A stretch of DNA of 64,000 bases from Paragorgia papillata (lineage: Eukaryota; Cnidaria; Anthozoa; Scleralcyonacea; Coralliidae), in contig JAWNZC010000322.1 of NCBI GenBank assembly GCA_035771165.1, positions 7,736,501 through 7,800,500 on the forward strand, read 5' to 3'. Below, piece by piece: positions 1 through 10,846 of the stretch. The first letter of the stretch is position 1; each line of letters starts with the position of its first letter. The notes beneath the pieces were generated by a model, which worked only from the letters and a program-made list of their open reading frames with translations, did not search any database and was not told where the DNA came from. The position numbers and the translations under genes are program-made.

Positions 1-5
1 TATTT

Positions 6-358
6 ACTTGGCGTACGGTCAAACGCGGTCATATTTAAAGTATATCTCTGAATCGTCTGTAGGTTTGTGCCATTTGGGAAACTTGCACGGTTAGATAGAG
101 CGTTAAATTCTGTTCAACGTATGTGAATTAGAACAAATCGTATAGAATAGCAACGGAAAAAAATCTATTTGAACTGAGATGAGCGCAAACTTATCAAATT
201 GCATTATTATGCATCACTTGGCGTACGGTCAAACGCAATAATTTTAAAGTATCCCTGAATCGTCTGTAGGTTTGTGCCATTAACGAAACTCGTACAGTTA
301 GATAGAACGTTAAATTATGTACAAGATATGTGAATTTGAAACAATCGTATAGAATAGA
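6..358. repeat. tandem duplication, period about 210 bp
   Basis: A block starting ACTTGGCGTACGGTCAAACG at 6 recurs at 216 and stays alignable for about 145 bases (shared words include GAATCGTCTGTAGGTTTGTG and AATCGTATAGAATAG). The copies differ by scattered substitutions and short indels, so the duplication is not recent. No protein-coding signal was found in either copy. Confidence 0.8.
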
Positions 359-579
359 ACCCTGAAAATCGTAGTATTTTAATCCAAAACTTTGTCGCTT
401 CGGAGGACTTCGTGATATGGCGAACGAAATATTTGTAAACACGATCGGATTAAAAATACTCGTTTCCATCGTTCAAACTGACAAGCTCGTAGGTTGACGC
501 CAAAAAATTCTGAGCTTCGATTGTCCCCGATCATGCCCGATTCACTTGTCGCGCATTGTTTACAGCTACACAAAAAAGT

Positions 580-617
<38 letters not shown>

Positions 618-977
618 ACAACACGATAGCAATATATCTGCTGCGCAGATACAAAAACTGACCATAGGATCTACTGGGATTGCGAAATACATTTGGGGAC
701 TTCCATGTACCTACAGTGTGCTTATATGAAGTATTTAGTATCAAATTTAGCTATCTGCTGTACAGACCAGCGGGCTCAAAACGTTTTCAAGATGGCGGTC
801 ATCTGAATATCGCACGTGTGAGAAAGGTGAGTTTTCTTTATCAATTTTTATAATGTTAACCACTGTGTAGAGAGATGGGAATTTTTTTATGTGTGTATAA
901 GCTATTGAAGAAAGGTTCTATAGTATTTTTTTGAGAATTATATCAAACTCGTTTCAAAAATTGCGATTTATTTGTTT
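359..977. other. unassigned interval with a CA microsatellite
   Basis: A (CA)n run occupies about 581-620. Reading frames that cross it are low-complexity by-products of the repeat. I see no gene, RNA or transposon end in the rest. Confidence 0.6.
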
Positions 978-2486
978 GGGACTTAGAAGTCCCGCCAGGG
1001 TGTATCGTCCACCTACGTCATCAAAATATGTAATGGATTTTTTCTGCATACTGCAATTATAAACACATTTTAGCCTTGTGGTTTTAGTTCGTTTGTATAA
1101 AATTGATAGGATATGTTGTTTGTGTCTTTTACCTGTTCTTGCCTGTTGCAAAATGTGATGATTTCTACCTGATTTGGCCAATATATTCATTGTCGACTGT
1201 GAATAACACCTACAAAATTTTCTTAACTTTTAGATAAAGGTTGTCATAGTACGTTCACAATGTCGAAAACATATAACGTGATTGAGGTACTCGAAATGTG
1301 GGATGAAATCCCAGATGATGGCCACGATACCGAAGAGTCGTCGTCTGATGATGAGGATGATATTGTTGATGGTGACTACATTCAACCTTATGATGCTGAC
1401 GAGCCAGCCTCTGGTGACGATGATGTTGTTGATGACAACATTGAACCTGAGAATGAAGAGATTGATGCAAGTGAGGCATCCACAACAGCAATGCCAAAGC
1501 CAAAGAAGAAAGTAGCTGAAAAAAGAGTTACACCAAGTTTATTTCGATAACTTCTTTACATCCATTTCCTTGATGGAGTACCTAAAAGAAAATGGAATCG
1601 ATGCGGCTGGTACAGTTCAGATGAACCGTAAAGCACTTGCTGTTGGGATGGAAGAAGTTTTAGAGAGAGGGGAATGCGACCATCGGGTGTCGAAAGATGG
1701 TGTCACCATGTTCAAGTGGCAAGACAACAAGCCTGTTTTTGTTGTATCGAATTTTCATGGGACAGAAATCTCGGCGGTCCGAAGAACCCAGAAAGATGGT
1801 ACAAGACAAGAATTCACCTGTCCTATAGCTATTGTTGACTACAACAAATACATGGGAGGTGTCGACAAGGCTGACATGCTTTGTGCTGTTCAAGGCCTTA
1901 GCTGGAAGTCCAAGAAGTGGTGGCACAGGATCTTTTTTGGTATCATTGATCGCACTGTTGTCAATGCCCAAGTTGCCTATTCGAAGATAGAGGGGAAATC
2001 TGTGTCAGTTTTGGAATACAGGAGAGCTGTTGCGCAAGCATTGATCACACGTGCAACTCCTGCAAAGGTGGGATGACCAAGAGCTGCATCATCTTCCACA
2101 GTCATATCAAAACGGCGGAAAAGTGGCCATTCCGTAGCAAAGGAAATCCGGTTGCAAAATCGAGGTGTCCACTGGGTAACCTATGTAAAGCAACGTGGTC
2201 GATGCGAGATCTGCCAAGGGAATCAAGTAGAATCGAGGCCGCATAGCAAATGCTCAATGTGCAATGTGTTTTTATGTTGCAACGAGCGTAAAAACTGTTT
2301 TGCTGTATTTCATGACATTGCGCAATAGCTGAACATGGACAGAATAACTCTTATTGAGAAATAGAACTCTAAATTTTCCATATTACTATATATTATGCTC
2401 CTATAAATTGATTAAAATTGATAAATATCTTTTTCACTTTTGACACTTACATGGGCCGTTATTACCTGGCGGGACTTTAAAGTCCC
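978..2486 (+). mobile_element. piggyBac-like element, internally deleted
   Basis: A 22-base near-palindromic end at 978-999 (GGGACTTAGAAGTCCCGCC...) matches, inverted, 2465-2486 (...GGCGGGACTTTAAAGTCCC), with two mismatches. Between them lies a broken piggyBac transposase. The right end contains TTAA, the family's usual target, and the left equivalent is TAGA; whether this TTAA is the duplicated target or part of the end is not settled. Complete autonomous members of the family are usually over 2 kb, so about 1.5 kb fits the internal loss seen in the gene. Confidence 0.75.
1260..2328 (+). pseudogene. piggyBac-type transposase, deleted and stop-interrupted
   Basis: The N-terminal part (ATG at 1260) is strongly acidic (runs of D/E around ESSSDDEDD), as is common in PGBD proteins. 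At about 1535 it jumps into the C-terminal half of the catalytic domain: DNFFTS near 1556, then NKYMGGVDKADM near 1844-1880, which carry two of the three catalytic aspartates known for this family. The first aspartate and most of the central domain are missing, and the two parts are in different frames. The frame is cut by TGA at 2074-2076, then continues in the same frame to TAG at 2326 through a Cys-rich C-terminus (CEIC, CSMC, CC, CF...FH), the family's zinc-binding tail. TGA in the context GGA-TGA-CCA suggests a CGA to TGA transition. The copy cannot make active transposase. Confidence 0.9.
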
Positions 2487-2682
2487 ATGTCCGCTGTAAC
2501 CATGACAATATAATTTGGGGCAAAGTTGACTTCATATTTGTTCATCTAATACTATTTCTAGTGTTATTAGAAAAACATCAAAATGTTCAAGGTTTTTCTT
2601 TGTCTAGTAAACAAAGGGTTAAAAGTAAAATAGGTGGATTAGAATACCCGTCAGGGGGAGGTACGCTGCAGTCTCTGAGTGT

Positions 2683-2880
2683 TATATTATATATTATTAC
2701 ATATATTATATATATATATATATATATTATTTATATTATATATATTATACATATTATTATATATTATATATTATATATGATATATATTATATTATATATG
2801 ATATACCTTGGGTTTGAGTCCCACTTGGGGTAGTCAGATTTTTCACATTATTATTATTATTATTAATATTATTATTATAT
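2683..2880. repeat. AT-rich microsatellite cluster
   Basis: Alternating TA/ATT low-complexity sequence (about 2683-2804) followed by (ATT)n at about 2845-2880. The open frame across it encodes only Ile/Tyr-rich low-complexity sequence and is not a gene. Confidence 0.9.
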
Positions 2881-3674
2881 TACATTTGTTTCAAATAATT
2901 TGTTATGGAAACAAATTATATGTTCAATCAATCTATATGTTCAATCAACCTTTGACATTCTGGTGTTAAAGTATCATATTTTGTATTTTGTTTATGAACT
3001 TTTAATGATTTTAGAAGGTCTATTTTAATATAAATAGTTTGGCCATCTGCCATCTGGCCTGTCTTTCCAAATTGCTTCTGACTTATAGCCACAAGGGTTG
3101 AGGATATTATTACAGGGTGGTGTGAAAATGTGAATTATAGTTTATTTAAACTTTATTTTTTATATTTTATTTTACTTTTTCTGTATTTTAAAGTTTATTT
3201 TATTTATTTTTTTATTTGTTTTACTCTTAGCCAAAGGTAAGCATTACTTCATGCACAGGGCAGTCGAGAGCCAGAATGGGCCCCGGGTCATAATTTGCGT
3301 GCGGGCCCCCTCCGATATTTTTACCAAGGTTTTACTGGGCCCCAGCGGTCAGTTTTTGATAATTATTATAATATATGATATATCTATTCTTCATAGACAT
3401 TACCCCAGGCCCTAGGGTAATTACCCTGCCTACCCCCCCCCCCCCTCTCGACAGTACTGTTTGCACAACAGGATGAGGAAAGCTATCGAAAATTACAAAA
3501 CATTTCACTATTTCTAAGGAAGATCAGCCACTAAACTGCACATGGTGCTAAATAAAAAGAAAATAGAATTGTTTGAAGATATGAATTTTATATTCTTTGT
3601 TTTCACCAGTCGAAGATAAAATTCATATCATTGTGCCACTGTCTAATATCTATATATGTAATATGTAATATTTA

Positions 3675-3862
3675 AGAAATAGAAAATGGCCGCCCGTGTT
3701 TATATAGCCTGATGCAAACACGAGAGTGAGTTGGGAGAATTCGAAAGTTTATGTGAACCCGAGCCGTAGGCGAGGGTTTACATAAGTACTTTCGAATTCT
3801 CCCAACTCACTCGAGTGTTTGCATCAGGTTATATAAACACAGGGCATCCATTTTCTATTTCT
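3675..3862. repeat. fold-back repeat, family A
   Basis: The arms AGAAATAGAAAATGG...CCTGATGCAAACAC...GAGTTGGGAGAATTCGAAAG and their inverse form a hairpin about 188 bp long. A second member lies at 33795-33950. It sits inside the TTAA-flanked element. Confidence 0.85.
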
Positions 3863-4271
3863 TTTATGAAATAAGGCTAAAAAATGTGCCGTGACATCAC
3901 AACCGTGTTTACATAGCCTGATATAAACACGGTAATTGACCAATCACAGCGTGCGTAAGACGCAACTTATTTTATAAATAATATATAATATAACACTCAG
4001 AGACTGCAGCATACCTCCCCCTGACGGGTATTCTAATCCACCTATTTTACTTTTAAATATACTTACAAGCAAGTCTTTCTGTATAAAAGTCCAAGAACCG
4101 ACTGTCCAAAAGTCAACATCAAATATTCTGTACTGAAAACACTGGGATGCATTCCGATCACGGACTGATTAACTGATTTCATTAGCGTTTCTTTCACTCA
4201 TGGTTTGAATTCCGCCATTTTGATTATTTCCGAAGAATTTTCCGAAGACCTTTCCGAGGGACACACGAACG

Positions 4272-4690
4272 ATAGGGTAGCCTCACCCTCAACCTCGTAC
4301 CCAGGGCCATTTGTAGGGAACTGGGCCAAGATGGCGGGAACAAATGGCCCTGGTGGAGGCTAGGCTATCTCAGCCTCTGATTGGTCAAGAGCTTATGGCG
4401 TAAATCAGACGGTTTGATTTTGTATTTTTTTTTGAAAATTGTATTTTGACCTCGTCGGTTGTTCCTGCCCACGGCACGGGAAATTATATTTCAAACCATG
4501 CAATAATTAGCTGTAATTAGGTATAATTACTGTGTAAAGGACTGAGTTCTAGTTATCAAAATGCGCAATATACTGCGCATTTTGAGCTAGCCTCCACCAG
4601 GGCCATTTGTTCCCGCCATTTTGTTTTTGGCCGCCATCTTGGCCCAGCCCCTACAAATGGCCCTGGGGACGAGGTTGGCCTCACCCTATG
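4272..4690. mobile_element. MITE with about 100-bp inverted arms
   Basis: The left arm (4272-4370) and right arm (4585-4690) are inverted copies sharing CAGGGCCATTTGTAGGG, GGGCCAAGATGGCGG and AACAAATGGCCCTGGTGGAG. The right arm has an extra insertion of about 14 bases. The loop is non-coding. Confidence 0.85.
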
Positions 4691-4862
4691 TTATTTTAAA
4701 AGTACCGACCCAAAAATTGGGTGTCCCGTGACCTGCGCAGTAGTTATTTCGTACCTAGGCTCTCTAGAATCTGTATACGCGGTTGAAATATTCTCTTTTG
4801 GAGAAGTCTATTTCTTACTTATTTTTTCAGAATATTGGCGAAAATATTACTTTAATTCATTA

Positions 4863-6240
4863 TGACAGACGGTAGAGGACACGACAATTGCTCGCTAGAT
4901 GCCGCCATTGATTTTTCTGTGGAAAAAATTGGGAAAAGCGGCTTAAAAATGAAGCCTCAGCAGAGGACGATATTCAGTACGTGAACTGGCATTAATACAA
5001 ATTTTGTATTTGTATTCCCAAGATGTGCTTGCAGCCAACTTGCTTTGCTAAATCCTTTAATTTTTCAACTATCCTATTGCCTTTTGTGTACAATTTTCTG
5101 AAAGGGGAGAGTCAACGCAGGTGTTCCTTTAATAATATGGTGATACCACTGCGTATGGTCTGCTGTTGAAGTCTCAACTAATTTTTGCCCATCCAGAAGT
5201 ATTTGTCGACAATATGAAGGTATGCTTTTCTCATAAATGCTTGTTTTTGAAGTACCGTGGTAGTGTGGTTAGATATGTTAAAGTGAGTTAATTGTCTGGC
5301 CTAGTAGTAGGTGTTGTGCATAAAAATTGGCATTTTAAATCTGGTCCAAAGTTCAGTTCATAGTTAATTCCAGTGTGAGAACCATGCATAATGATCAAAT
5401 AATTTATTGTACCTAACCCTCGCAATTAATCATCCAATCAAATGTCTACATTAGCATCACATGCCAGCCCAATATTTTACGATGATATAATTTGGGCAGC
5501 AACCTTTGGACAGGGACAAGGTATATGGTATTTACCCGAATTGCACAATTATTTGTTGGATATAATAAGAATACCTATTGGATTCACCTGATATGGAAAA
5601 TATTTAAGTCTCAAATTTTAATATTAACAGGCTCGACCTGCGATCTTGCCCAATATTGAATTTTTGACTTAAATATGTTGCCATGTTGGGCTTAGATGAA
5701 TCCAATAAGTTATATTATCCGCTTACTGACATACAATTAAAATTTATTGGTTTTCTAAAATAATATAAATTAAAACCAAGCCAAAATATATGTATGGTTC
5801 TAATTTTAGTATATATTTGTTTATTTAAACTCATTTGATTTGATGTGTATTTACATGTATATTATTTTGGTCTTTTAGGAAAGATTTTCACCATGCTTAT
5901 GGGAAACTGGGCTTGCTTTCTACAAGATTTCCTGATTCATCTAAATTGGCTTTAACTGCAACAGCAACCCAAACCAGAGAAAAGGAGAGTGTGAGTCTTT
6001 AGGGCTTACTAATTATCAATGCAAACATTATTGAAGTAAACCCAGAGCAGTGAAATACTGTATATATTTTGCTGTGTCAAGTTGGCCAAACACAGGAGAA
6101 GACAAGCCACACCAGATCCTAACGTTTGTTGCTGATGAACTTAGACAGAAGAAAATAAATGCACCAAAGACATTAGTGTATGGTACAATGGAATGGATGT
6201 TATGGTGCATACTTGGAACAGATGGATGATGACATTAAGA
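4863..6240 (+). pseudogene. RecQ-like DNA helicase relic, exon pieces
   Basis: Four pieces follow the order of a RecQ-family helicase. (i) 4863-4981: ATG start, ending LKMKPQQRTIF, like the segment before motif I. (ii) About 5168-5219: QLIFAHPEVFVDN followed by the donor AAG|GTATGC. (iii) 5880-5990: acceptor TTTTAG, then DFHHAYGKLGLLSTRFP and LALTATATQTRE, the motif III region, then the donor GTGAGT. (iv) About 6020-6240: IIEVNPEQ, PNTGEDK, ADELRQKKINAPKTLVYGTM, broken by at least one stop and one frame change. The Walker A (GKS) and DEAH pieces are not visible. RecQ-like helicases of this type are repeated in many invertebrate genomes. I read this as a decayed intron-bearing copy. Confidence 0.72.
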
Positions 6241-7586
6241 CATTTGACGTGTGACATCATCCAACAGTATATTATTATTAGACTATAATAGCTCGATGTG
6301 TGGAACATTGCAGAGTTTCTAGTATAACAAGAAATTTAGAATTTTGAGAGAAAGAACTTCTAGGATAACATATTATACAGTGTATGTAAACAAAATAGAT
6401 TTTCTCTAAGATGGATATGTATCTACAATGGACAGAGTGAGTCCTTAAGATTTCTGCTGACAGAGTTCCCGCTTATATATTCAGTGTAGTTCACAATGTT
6501 TGTAAGACATAAAGACAAATCTTAAAGATATGAAAGTATATTTGACCAAAGTGTTGTATCTGTTAATAAAACTGACTGAACATTTTAACAGTAGAGTACA
6601 CATAATACTAGGTTATTAGACTCAACAATAAATCATTGCCACAATACTATCGGTGACCCAACACAGAACTACTGGGCAGTGGCAGCACTATGTGGCTGTG
6701 GGGCCCGGTGTGAGAAAAAAATTTGGGCCCCCCTCCCACAAAGTGACGACATATGTAGGGGTTCCAGGGGGAATCTCCACTGGAAAATTTTTGAATTTAG
6801 GGTCTCTGAAATTTCCTGCATTTTGAGAGCACTTTTGAGTAAAATCTGAGTGACAACCTGTGCAGTCTGTTAATAGTTTGGGGTTTGGATGGGCCGATGG
6901 GCCCCAGTGTGGCGCACAGTTTGCACACCTGTAGTGCCACCACTGCTACTAGGAACCACCTACTAGTTTGTGGTAAAGACTGCTGATGAGAACTTGGACC
7001 ATGAAATATTAATGACTCAAACAGTAACAGTACTATGCCAACACACCACTAGCTTTTTTAAGTCATTTAGTGTTTATTATAATTACCTACAGGCATTGGT
7101 AATTTTACACAGTAACACACCTGAAAAAACATTTTCATGGGATACATTTCCACTAATTAATTTGAATTGTCACAATTATGAGATCATAGATTGGATGGAG
7201 GGCCTCTAACTCTCTGTTTCATGTCTGTTATACCACCAGGTGCCATAAAAAACAATAACAAAAAAAAAAGCTGACCTGTAACCATCACTGAAATAAAGTA
7301 GTATGCTGCGTAGGCAGTGTTGAAATACAAATCGAAATATAAGACTGACTGTTCACTTCATGAATGAATGAATGCCTTACAATTATACCATCTGTCAGTA
7401 TCATTATTAAATGACATGAGCAGGGGTGGTGGAAGTGTGCCCCATGCGGGGGTGACAAACCGTTTTAAACAACATTTTTAACTAACTTAACCTAATATAT
7501 TATAACAATGGGATTGAAATGAAAGCAAAGAAACTACCATGCAGGTATATGCATGATATACAGCCATATACCTATTAGACATGTCC
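6241..7586. other. unassigned interval
   Basis: The segment 6660-6930 is rich in GGGCCC words (GGGGCCCGGTGTGAG, GGGCCCCAGTGTGG) of the kind found in old dispersed repeats. A frame at 6970-7209 has no recognisable domain. No gene supported. Confidence 0.5.
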
Positions 7587-7839
7587 AATAGGCCATTTTC
7601 AAAACCACATACTGTATGGTTCATACATATATTATTCTGGAAGGACAACATTTTATAATGCCATCTATATTGGGGGGAAAATGCTTCAGGATTTGAGTAA
7701 ACAACAGCTGTATGGGCAAAGCATGATAAACTGATCCTACATCACTTTCTCAATGAGATTGATGCCATATTAAACATTTTGTCCTTCCAGCATAATAATA
7801 CGTATGAACCATATCATGTGATTTTGAAAATGACCTATT
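7587..7839. mobile_element. MITE, about 70-bp arms
   Basis: AATAGGCCATTTTCAAAACC at 7587 is inverted as GATTTTGAAAATGACCTATT ending 7839. The arms stay alignable inward through TATGGTTCATAC and TCTGGAAGGACAA. Non-coding. Confidence 0.85.
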
Positions 7840-8421
7840 AAAAAGGCTCAAACAGTCTGACAAAACTTTGAACTGATGCAAGTATATGTTTGTTCACTAA
7901 GTTAGGACAAAAAAGGTTTATCTAGGTGCTTTATTAGTGCATTCCTACCCAGACTGCAAATGAGCCTGAAAATGGTTTGCAGGAAGTCTAAAAATTCAAG
8001 CATGCCCGCATACCCCCCAGAGAGGCTACCACAAACAGCATCTTGCCTCCACACTCAAAAACATCTTCTGCAGTCCCCGTCTAAAACAGGACGGTGTAAT
8101 TTGGCAACTAATGCTTAACCCATTTGGATATAACCATGTAAAATAATACACTTTTCTAATTAACTTTAGACCACTATATAGATTATCACATTATAATTTT
8201 AAGAAAGCAATGCCTTCTGCCAGGCAATACTGCCAATTAAGGAATAGTAATTTTACACATATAAAAGTTATAAACAGTGTCATATTGATAAAATAATATA
8301 TTTTTGTTAAAATCAGAAGATACATAACATATTATATAAAGTCATATACATGTACCTTTAAACCGGTAAACTCAGATAATTATGAATTGATCTATTAAAG
8401 TTATTATTCAAATAGTCATGA
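7840..8421. other. no gene seen
   Basis: AT-rich single-copy-looking sequence. I see no coding, RNA or transposon signal. Confidence 0.5.
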
Positions 8422-8718
8422 CAATATTCCAACGGAAACTTTATTGAAATCACTCCCAATGATATTTATTTTTGTACATACAAGCACGGGAATGTGAAAT
8501 CTGTATATTTCGCCACGAGCAGTTCGCCAGTTCGGTGCCTTATCTGTCATACCCAAACGTTCTTTTTCTCGGATGGAAACACGAATTCGGAATTCCAAAC
8601 ATATTACAAAGGCAAAAAAGTATTTCTTGTCTCTTGTCGCACATTTTGTCAGATTTTAGTCCCAAATAAACATGTATTCTACTTCACTCCTTCTCACGAA
8701 AACAACAGCAAGACATGA
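8422..8718 (+). other. unassigned open frame of 98 codons
   Basis: An open stretch runs from just after TGA 8419-8421 to TGA 8716-8718. Its make-up looks protein-like: alternating hydrophobic and polar residues, with CLIC near 8528-8540 and a later CRTFC, a possible four-Cys metal site. There is no ATG near its upstream end and no acceptor that I can defend. I do not recognise a family. It could be a relic exon of a transposon gene or chance. Confidence 0.25.
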
Positions 8719-9252
8719 AGACCGCGCTGGAAGCATGGGTGTGAAATTATCTGCGCAGCGCAGTAGGCGTCGAACGTTTAGCCAATCAGAGTCAAGTTTC
8801 AAATCGATTGTCCCAGAGCCTCTTTTCCGCTCGCGTGCGAGGGGTTTGGCTCTGGGGACGAGATTGTGTTCCATCAGCATATGATTAGCCCCCAGTCCTT
8901 TATCCTTTACCCTTTATCTCAAGGGATTAGTATATATCAATTTCATATCAAAGACTTTAATAATTGGTATTTGATATACCGCGGTTTATATACAGGTTAT
9001 AACCTCCCAACCTTATATAAACCTTGCAATAATAGAACCTCGTCACAAGCTCTTTTCCTATTGAATTCTTTAGAAAACCTCCTTGATCATGTTATAAATA
9101 ACTTTTCTCAAACTCGTTAATAATTCATGAGCTATAGAGAAAAATATTTGGTCATGTGTATGAGATTTGAAAAGAATCAGATAATAAACGGCACAAACAA
9201 CTGAAGAACCGTTTATTACCACATATCTTAATCATAAATTCAACATGAGCTA
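8719..9252. other. unassigned interval
   Basis: 8720-8880 carries words typical of this genome's MITE arms (GCCAATCAGAG, GGCTCTGGGGACGAG) without a clear inverted partner. AAACTCGTTAATAATTCATGAG near 9110-9131 recurs near 46003. No gene seen. Confidence 0.45.
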
Positions 9253-9434
9253 TAAAGCCTGGTTTCCATATAGCCGTAAGAGCCGGCGGCATATTGCTGC
9301 GGCAAGGGGCGATGGGCCAATCATAGACTCCAGTGTTTAATTAGCCAGCAATAAAAAGCTGTATGCGATTGGACCATTGCCCCTTGCCGCAGACATGCCG
9401 TCGACTCTTACGGCTATATGGAAACCAGGCTTTA
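9253..9434. mobile_element. short MITE
   Basis: TAAAGCCTGGTTTCCATATA at 9253 and its inverse ending at 9434 form perfect outer arms (through GCCGTAAGAG) and continue imperfectly inward (CCGGCGGCAT / ATGCCGTCGA). Non-coding, about 182 bp. Confidence 0.9.
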
Positions 9435-9539
9435 GATACTAATATTAATATACACCATTGTCTAATCTGTATGACCAATATCACCAAGTCCCTCGCGAAT
9501 TTTACTATAATAGACTATAATTTACTATAATTGAGAAGC

Positions 9540-9740
9540 TATTTCATAAACTCGTGTATCGTGTTTTACCAGGAGTTACAAACACTCAAGAACAACAAAA
9601 ATCACTCGGCCTATTACCTCGTAATTTTCAATGTTCTCTCGTGTTTGTAAAACATTCGAAAACAATAAAAATCACTCGGCCTGCAGCCTCGTGATTTTCA
9701 TTATTCTCTCACGTTTTACAAAAACTCGAGAACAATGAAA
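9540..9740. repeat. imperfect tandem repeat, period about 69 bp
   Basis: Units starting near 9579 and 9649 share ATCACTCGGCCT, CCTCGTGATTTTCA-like and TTCTCTC words, with a partial third unit after 9720. This resembles the interior of fold-back elements with CTCGGCCTGCGGCCTCG-type palindromes. Confidence 0.65.
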
Positions 9741-10730
9741 ATTTATAGGTCCTGTTTACATGAAGCGGTTGAGTGTTCAAGTCAAATCTCGCATGTTGTT
9801 TCTCGTTGTATTTACATCAAGAAGATTGAAAGTGAAAGTTCTCGATCTGATCGAAACGAATGGACTTAAATTAATTAACTTAATTGACTTGAGATTCAAG
9901 CAAGGATCGACTTGAATGTCTCCAATCTGATTAATCTAAACACGGTTTGACTTGATAAGTGAAGTTGGTGCGTGTCGTGCTAATTAATGTAATATCCATA
10001 TTTCTGCTGCTTCATTTTTTAAACTTTTATTTTTAATCATTGTTTAGGTTGCTGTATCAAACAATGATGTGGAAAACTATAAACAAATTAAAGAAAGATT
10101 TGGGTTATTAGTGGAGAAGTCAGAAAGGAACCAATCAGATTGCGTGAAAAGCACTATTTTCACATTGGATTTGCGTCCTCGTTGCCTCGGTAACCACACC
10201 AAATATGGAAGGTGAGCAGGCATTCCAATACAAACATCAACTGGCTTTGATCACGGTGCTTTGATCAACTGCGAGGCCAACTGGCTACTGAATGTTTGTA
10301 CCATCGAAGTTATTGCCGTTTCAGTGGCCAGATATTTTGTAGTTGAAAACTACTAGAATACCAAACACATAACTGAGGTAAGTTGGAGCGTTTCTCATAT
10401 GTTTCAATCGAAATTCCGGCACTAGTTTCAACGCGATCAGTCGTCATTGCGCAGTGATCTATTCATCTGCGTGTTCTAATTGACTCACTGATCACTGTCC
10501 TGTTTCCAGACAAATGCCCATAGGTTCTATCATTGTTGCTTTTCTTTTTCCACTTTCTTTAGCTTTTTTAGTTCTCAATTTCATATCCGATCGTATTAGT
10601 GATCGCGGAATGTTTGAACTGTTGAATGTTTATTTTATACACAGCAAATTTACATGCATGTATGTGCATGACCAGCTGCTGTTAATTATTAGTTTGATTC
10701 AGTTTCTTCTTAGATTATAAAGTTAAATAG

Positions 10731-10846
10731 AGAATAATACATGGACGTGTGAAAATATAAAATTTATTTCGAGTGTTGACCAAGATATCTATTAAAGATA
10801 TCCTGCTCAAAATAAATTTCATATTTCCAAACATCCATGTATTCTT
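10731..10846. mobile_element. short MITE
   Basis: GAATAATACATGGACGTGTG and ACATCCATGTATTCTTC are inverted arms; the centre (GATATCTATTAAAGATATC) is also palindromic. Non-coding. The flanks 9741-10730 and 10847-12479 contain several open frames of 60-170 codons without recognisable domains, which I do not call genes. Confidence 0.75.

Larger units (their letters stand above)
2623..4052. mobile_element. TTAA-flanked inverted-repeat element, no coding capacity
   Basis: Arms of about 77 bp (2623-2699 and 3976-4052) are inverted copies sharing GGTGGATTAGAATACCCGTC and GAGGTA-GCTGCAGTCTCTG words. Both ends are bordered by TTAA (2619-2622 and 4053-4056), which suggests mobilisation by a piggyBac-type enzyme. 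The interior has AT microsatellite, a (TTA)n run, a G/C-rich stretch with a poly-C run near 3435, and the fold-back at 3675-3862. No open frame of note. Confidence 0.75.

Noticed and set aside
379..744. Minus-strand frame of 121 codons.
   Set aside because: Its centre is the (CA)n microsatellite read as Cys-Val repeats; no domain on either side.
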